From positions 1-19,161 of the forward strand of contig JBDNDK010000026.1 of the NCBI GenBank assembly GCA_046719185.1: a DNA stretch of 19,161 bases, written 5' to 3'. Below the pieces are notes generated by a model. It saw only the letters and a program-made list of their open reading frames with translations. It had not been told where the DNA came from and did not search any database. How positions within the stretch are numbered: position 1 is the first letter of the stretch; each line of letters starts with the position of its first letter. The position numbers and the translations under genes were made by a program. This stretch comes from JBDNDK01 sp046719185 (GTDB lineage Bacteria > Armatimonadota > UBA5829). This document shows, piece after piece, positions 15,424-19,161 of the stretch.

Positions 15424-16263
15424 TTATTGAGACAGCCTCTCAATTGCATTTTTTACATCTTCAATTATCCAGTCAGGAGTTGATGCACCTGCAGTTATAC
15501 CAACTGACTCTACACCATTGAACCATTCTTTTTGAAGTTCATCTGAAGTTTCAATATGGTATACTGGTTTACCTGTCTTTTGACATATTTCAGCAAGTCT
15601 ATTTGTGTTTGCACTGTTTTTGCCACCAACTATTATCATTAAATCCACTCTTTTTGATAGATCACTTGCTGCTGTCTGTCTGTCATAGGTAGCATAGCAG
15701 ATGGTGTTATATGCTAATATCTCACTTGCCTGTTTTGCAATAGCACCTATAACTTCTGCAAATCTCTCTGGTGTTTGAGTTGTCTGAGATACAATACCTA
15801 CTTTTTTACCTTTGAAATCAAATTTTTCAGCCTCTTCAATAGAGTTTATTACAATGGCATTTTCTCCAGCAGCACTCATTATAGCTTTCACTTCGGAATG
15901 TCCACTATCACCAATCACAACTACAAAGTATCCATTTTTAGATAAATCTTGAACCTTTTTATGGACTTTATCTACAAATGGACAAGTGGCATCTATTGGA
16001 ATCAAACCCAATTCTTTTGCCTCATCTTTTGTGCTTTGAGATACTCCATGTGATGGAAGAACAATAGCACCTTTTTCAGCATCTTTAAGAGATGAAACAA
16101 TTTTAACACCTTTTCTTTCAAGGCTTTTAACTATTTGAGGATTATGTATAAGGGGACCAAGAGTGGCAATTTTTTCTTGAGCCCCTATTTGTGATTCAAC
16201 AAGATCAAGTGCTCTTTTAACACCAAAACAAAATCCTGCTTGATCTGCAATTATTACTTTCAC
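15424..16263 (-). CDS. ispH: 4-hydroxy-3-methylbut-2-enyl diphosphate reductase
   Basis: Last enzyme of the MEP pathway: reduces HMBPP to isopentenyl and dimethylallyl diphosphate using an iron-sulfur cluster; cytoplasmic. 279 residues, the short form (E. coli 316). The three cluster cysteines are Cys12 (AGFCFGV), Cys94 (DATCPFV) and Cys189 (NTICYATYDRQ). Substrate-binding His40, His72, His122 and the proton-donor Glu124 (GHSEV) are present. The start is GTG, overlapping the cimA stop by 4 bases (GTGA), with GGA 6 bases upstream; no ATG is available nearby. Its place between cimA and the radical-SAM gene puts an isoprenoid enzyme inside a branched-chain amino acid operon. Confidence 0.96.
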   Translation of the reverse strand: MKVIIADQAGFCFGVKRALDLVESQIGAQEKIATLGPLIHNPQIVKSLERKGVKIVSSLKDAEKGAIVLPSHGVSQSTKDEAKELGLIPIDATCPFVDKVHKKVQDLSKNGYFVVVIGDSGHSEVKAIMSAAGENAIVINSIEEAEKFDFKGKKVGIVSQTTQTPERFAEVIGAIAKQASEILAYNTICYATYDRQTAASDLSKRVDLMIIVGGKNSANTNRLAEICQKTGKPVYHIETSDELQKEWFNGVESVGITAGASTPDWIIEDVKNAIERLSQ

Positions 16264-17837
16264 TTTTTATCCAGCTGTTTTTGAATTCCGTATTCAACAC
16301 TATCAGCAAGAGCTTCCCAGCTTGCCTCTATAATGTTTGTAGATACTCCAACAGTGCTCCATGCATTATCTTTGTCTCTTGATTCTATGATTGTTCTAAC
16401 TTTAGCAGCTGTTCCTGCTCTAGTATTTACAACTCTCACTTTATAGTCTGTTAGTTTAATCTTAGTTAATTCTTCACCAAAGAATTGATTTAATGCAAGT
16501 CTTAACGCACTATCTAAAGCATGCACAGGTCCATCACCCTCAGCAACTGTGAATGCTTGTTTTCCATCAACAGCAATTTTTAATGTTGCCTCAGTGATAG
16601 GTTCTTCATTTGGTCCTCTTTTTTCAACAATTATTCTAAATCCAATTAAATCAAATAGTTTATCATACTGACCCATTTCTTTTTTTAGCAATAATTCAAA
16701 ACTAGCTTCAGCATCTTCAAATGTATAGCCGTTGTGCTCCATACTCATCACTTTGCTTAATACTGATTTTACTTTCTCATTATCACTGCTTAGGTCAATA
16801 TCATATTTTTCAGCTTTTTCTAATATAACACTTCTACCAGAAAGCTCACTTATTAATACCCTTCTCCTGTTTCCAACCAATTCAGGATCCATATGCTCAT
16901 AAGTTCTAGAATTTTTTTGAACAGCATTCACATGCACACCAGCTTTATGTGCAAATGCACTAGCTCCAACAAATGGCTGGCTATCAATAGGAACTCTGTT
17001 TGCAATCTCATCAATAGAATGAGCAGTGGAAGTTAATTCTTTTATTTTGCCAGCAGGAAGACACGTTTTGCCCATTTTGAGCTCAATTATTGGAATTATA
17101 CTGCATAGATTTGCATTACCACATCTCTCACCCACACCATTCATAGTGCCCTGCACATGGCTAGCTCCGTGCCTTACAGCTATCACAGAATTTGCAACAG
17201 CTAGTTCAGAATCATTATGTGCATGAATTCCAACCTTGACCTTGCATTTTTGTATCACTTTTTCAACTATCTCAGCCACTTCCCAAGGCAATGCACCACC
17301 ATTTGTCTCACACAATACAACAGCATTAGCACCAGCCTCAGCAGCAACAATCAAAGTTTCTAATGCATATTCACTGTCATCTTTATATCCATCAAAAAAA
17401 TGCTCTGCATCAAAGAATACTTCTCTGCCATTATCAACAAGAAACTTTACTGTATCTCTAATAATCTCAAGATTTTCATCTCTGCTCACCCTTAAAACTT
17501 CATCAACATGTAATGTCCAAGATTTGCCAAAAATAGTTACAACTGGAGTATCTGCCTCAATTAGCTTTGCAATATTTGGATCGCTGTCTGCAGTGAGTTT
17601 TGCCCTTCTTGTGCTGCTGAATGCAGCAAGTTTTGCATTCTGAAATTGAATATCTTTTGCTCTGGCAAAAAACTCTACATCCTTTGGATTAGAACCGGGC
17701 CAGCCACCCTCGATGTATGAAATTCCAAACTCATCAAGTTTTTTAGCTACTTTTATTTTATCCTCAGCAGAGAAGTTTATCCCTTCTCCCTGAGTGCCAT
17801 CTCTCAAAGTGGTATCATATATTGCTACATTCGGCAT
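16260..17837 (-). CDS. cimA: (R)-citramalate synthase
   Basis: Condenses pyruvate with acetyl-CoA to (R)-citramalate, opening the threonine-independent route to 2-oxobutyrate and isoleucine. 525 residues from ATG 17837. The ATG is chosen because GGAG lies 6 bases before it; the TTG 12 bases upstream is less likely. The catalytic barrel starts IYDTTLRDGTQGEG with metal ligand Asp13, and the other metal ligands are in GIHAHND (His205, His207). GVGERCGNANL follows. The linker reads AGVHVNAVQKNSRTYEHMDPELVGNRRRVLISELSGRS. A C-terminal LeuA-type allosteric domain lies at about 390-520. The length and the FDAEHFFDGYKDDSEYAL segment favour the TIGR00977 citramalate synthase type over 2-isopropylmalate synthase. 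Lies 41 bases after leuB, and its end overlaps ispH. Confidence 0.93.
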   Translation of the reverse strand: MPNVAIYDTTLRDGTQGEGINFSAEDKIKVAKKLDEFGISYIEGGWPGSNPKDVEFFARAKDIQFQNAKLAAFSSTRRAKLTADSDPNIAKLIEADTPVVTIFGKSWTLHVDEVLRVSRDENLEIIRDTVKFLVDNGREVFFDAEHFFDGYKDDSEYALETLIVAAEAGANAVVLCETNGGALPWEVAEIVEKVIQKCKVKVGIHAHNDSELAVANSVIAVRHGASHVQGTMNGVGERCGNANLCSIIPIIELKMGKTCLPAGKIKELTSTAHSIDEIANRVPIDSQPFVGASAFAHKAGVHVNAVQKNSRTYEHMDPELVGNRRRVLISELSGRSVILEKAEKYDIDLSSDNEKVKSVLSKVMSMEHNGYTFEDAEASFELLLKKEMGQYDKLFDLIGFRIIVEKRGPNEEPITEATLKIAVDGKQAFTVAEGDGPVHALDSALRLALNQFFGEELTKIKLTDYKVRVVNTRAGTAAKVRTIIESRDKDNAWSTVGVSTNIIEASWEALADSVEYGIQKQLDKK

Positions 17838-17878
17838 TTCTTTCTCCAATCATTTTTGTTCGCACTTGTATCATAAAT

Positions 17879-18964
17879 CTATGAATTTAGTATAGCTTTT
17901 TCAATAAGATTACCCATTTCATTACACCCAACAACTTTTCCACCAGCAGATGAAATATCAGCAGTTCTATAGCCATCATTTAATACTTTATTTACAGCAT
18001 TTCTTATTAGCAATGCACCTTCAGGCAAGCTGCATGAATATCTTAATATCATTGCAGCAGTGAGAATTGTTGCAATAGGATTTGCCATATCTTTTCCAGC
18101 AATATCTGGTGCAGAACCATGTATAGGCTCATAAAGTCCACCTTTACCATCTCCAATACTAGCTGATGGAAGCATTCCAAGTGAACCTGCAAGCATACTT
18201 GCTTCATCACTCAACAAATCACCAAATAAATTTTCAGTTAAAATAACATCAAATTGAGCAGGATATCTTAAAAGCTGCATTGCACAGTTATCAGCAAGCA
18301 TATTTGAAAATTCCACTTCTGGATATTCCTTTGCAACTTCAGTAACAGTTTCTCTCCAAAGTCTTGAAGTTTCCATTGCATTTGCTTTATCTACTGAGTG
18401 AAGCTTCTTTCTTCGTCTCATAGCCTGCTTAAAACCAATATGAGCTATTCTTTTTATCTCATTAACAGTGTATGTGCAAGTATCAACTGCTCCGGGTTCT
18501 CCGTCAATATCTCTTCTTTCTTTAGGCACACCAAAATATATACCACCGGTTAGCTCTCTAACAAAGAGAATATCCAAACCACCTTCCACTTTTTCCCTTT
18601 TTAAGCTTGATGCATCTACTAATGGCTCAAATACAACCACTGGTCTAAGGTTTGCATAAGCTTTTAATGCTTTTCTTAATGGAAAAAGACCTCCCGGCTC
18701 TGGTCTCATACTAACAGGTGTTAAATTGTCCCATTTTGGTCCACCAACAGCACCTAAAAATACAGCATCACTTTCTAAAGAGAGTTTTAATGTATTTTCT
18801 GGAAGTGGTGTGCCAGTTGCATCTATTGCAGCACCACCAATTAAAGCCTCTTCAAATTCTATGTCAATATTAAGTTTTAATGCAGCAGCTTTTAGAGCTT
18901 TTACTCCCTGTGGAATTATCTCGGTTCCAATTCCATCACCAGGCAAAACAGCTATTTTATACAT
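17879..18964 (-). CDS. leuB: 3-isopropylmalate dehydrogenase
   Basis: NAD-dependent oxidative decarboxylation of 3-isopropylmalate in leucine synthesis; with cimA in the same operon it probably also acts on 3-methylmalate (erythro-beta-methylmalate) in the citramalate route. 361 residues, normal length. Landmarks: LPGDGIGTEI (N-terminus), RPEPGGLFPLRKALKAYANLRP, RELTGGIYFG, HSVDKANAMETSRLWR, ADNCAMQL, TENLFGDLLSDEASMLAGSLGMLPSA and YEPIHGSAPDIAGK, the NAD-binding loop. Its ATG shares one base with the leuD stop (TAATG), the same junction type as glnB-glnD. A weak AGAAG upstream suggests coupling. Confidence 0.96.
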   Translation of the reverse strand: MYKIAVLPGDGIGTEIIPQGVKALKAAALKLNIDIEFEEALIGGAAIDATGTPLPENTLKLSLESDAVFLGAVGGPKWDNLTPVSMRPEPGGLFPLRKALKAYANLRPVVVFEPLVDASSLKREKVEGGLDILFVRELTGGIYFGVPKERRDIDGEPGAVDTCTYTVNEIKRIAHIGFKQAMRRRKKLHSVDKANAMETSRLWRETVTEVAKEYPEVEFSNMLADNCAMQLLRYPAQFDVILTENLFGDLLSDEASMLAGSLGMLPSASIGDGKGGLYEPIHGSAPDIAGKDMANPIATILTAAMILRYSCSLPEGALLIRNAVNKVLNDGYRTADISSAGGKVVGCNEMGNLIEKAILNS

Positions 18965-19161
18965 TATTTTCTGTCTTCTAATTTCTTTTTTGTGTAGTTA
19001 ATAAGACCTCCAACTTCTATGAGGTTTTGCATAAATGGTGGAAATGGTTTTGCTTTGAATGATTCTCCAGTTGTTATATTATATATAGTACCATTGTCAA
19101 GGTCTATTTCAACTTCATCACCATTTTTTATTCCAGCAACAGCTTCAGGACATTCTAATAT
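18964..19161 (-). CDS. leuD: 3-isopropylmalate dehydratase small subunit, 5' end outside window
   Basis: C-terminal 65 residues of the small swivelling subunit of isopropylmalate isomerase (with LeuC). I translated the minus strand from the window edge: ILECPEAVAGIKNGDEVEID, then LDNGTIYNITTGESFKAKPF and PPFMQNLIEVGGLINYTKKK, ending in LEDRK. The FPPFMQ/GGLINY ending is that of the short, hacB-like LeuD shared by clostridia and methanogens. Its partner leuC is expected further upstream outside the window. It may serve both leucine synthesis and the citramalate pathway. Confidence 0.9.
   Translation of the reverse strand: MLECPEAVAGIKNGDEVEIDLDNGTIYNITTGESFKAKPFPPFMQNLIEVGGLINYTKKKLEDRK

Noticed and set aside
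1..19161. tRNA or rRNA genes, CRISPR arrays, insertion sequences, prophage genes
   Set aside because: I looked for tRNA cloverleaf landmarks (GTTCGAATC-type T-arms), regularly spaced repeats, and transposase or integrase motifs, and found none. This was reading by eye, not a computed search.

Overview
The window is AT-rich bacterial chromosome, densely coding on both strands, with ordinary Shine-Dalgarno starts and sigma70-like promoters. No phage, transposon or CRISPR material is visible. A predicted outer-membrane beta-barrel (signal peptide, terminal Phe) and a GlnD/PII pair suggest a Gram-negative cell envelope. The stand-alone D-lyxose isomerase, the DUF512 radical-SAM protein, the CysE subtype and a hacB-type LeuD are more typical of Firmicutes, Cyanobacteria and related lineages. 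The pseudopilin resembles those abundant in Armatimonadota, Planctomycetota and Lentisphaerota. A didermal lineage such as Armatimonadota would fit, but this placement is a low-confidence inference.

Layout. 1-2100 (minus): cysE-cysS, overlapping by 10 bases, behind a clear sigma70 promoter and a leader RNA that folds into an 11-bp hairpin. 2235-4388 (plus): a family B DNA polymerase ending in a sliding-clamp-like motif, convergent with a small two-helix membrane protein (4396-4698, minus). 4906-5439 (plus): a YdaE-type D-lyxose isomerase with a strong terminator. 5723-6106 (plus): a small TPR protein. 6107-6530: no protein gene, but a G+C-richer block that looks like a structured small RNA, preceded by a sigma54-like -24/-12 element and closed by a perfect palindromic terminator. 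6531-6746 (minus): an orphan HicB-like protein. 6874-7623 (plus): a putative porin with terminator. 7624-7986: a second, separate terminator hairpin. 7987-12238 (plus): the ammonium operon amt-glnB-glnD. 12246-12980 and 13059-13829 (minus): a membrane-anchored phosphodiester glycosidase family protein and a type IV pseudopilin-like protein, separated by a terminator. 14125-19161 (minus): the operon leuD-leuB-cimA-ispH-DUF512.

Functional themes. The ammonium operon encodes the transporter, the PII protein that binds and gates it, and the enzyme expected to uridylylate PII at Tyr51, whose target residue is conserved. leuD, leuB and cimA carry out the citramalate route to isoleucine and part of leucine synthesis. 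They are tightly coupled to ispH, the last step of the MEP isoprenoid pathway, and to a radical-SAM protein of unknown role. cysE makes O-acetylserine for cysteine, and cysS charges tRNA with cysteine.

The most unusual item is the putative sigma54-driven structured RNA at about 6311-6506. Next are the cysE leader hairpin, the extra terminator ahead of amt, and the polymerase B with its clamp-like tail.
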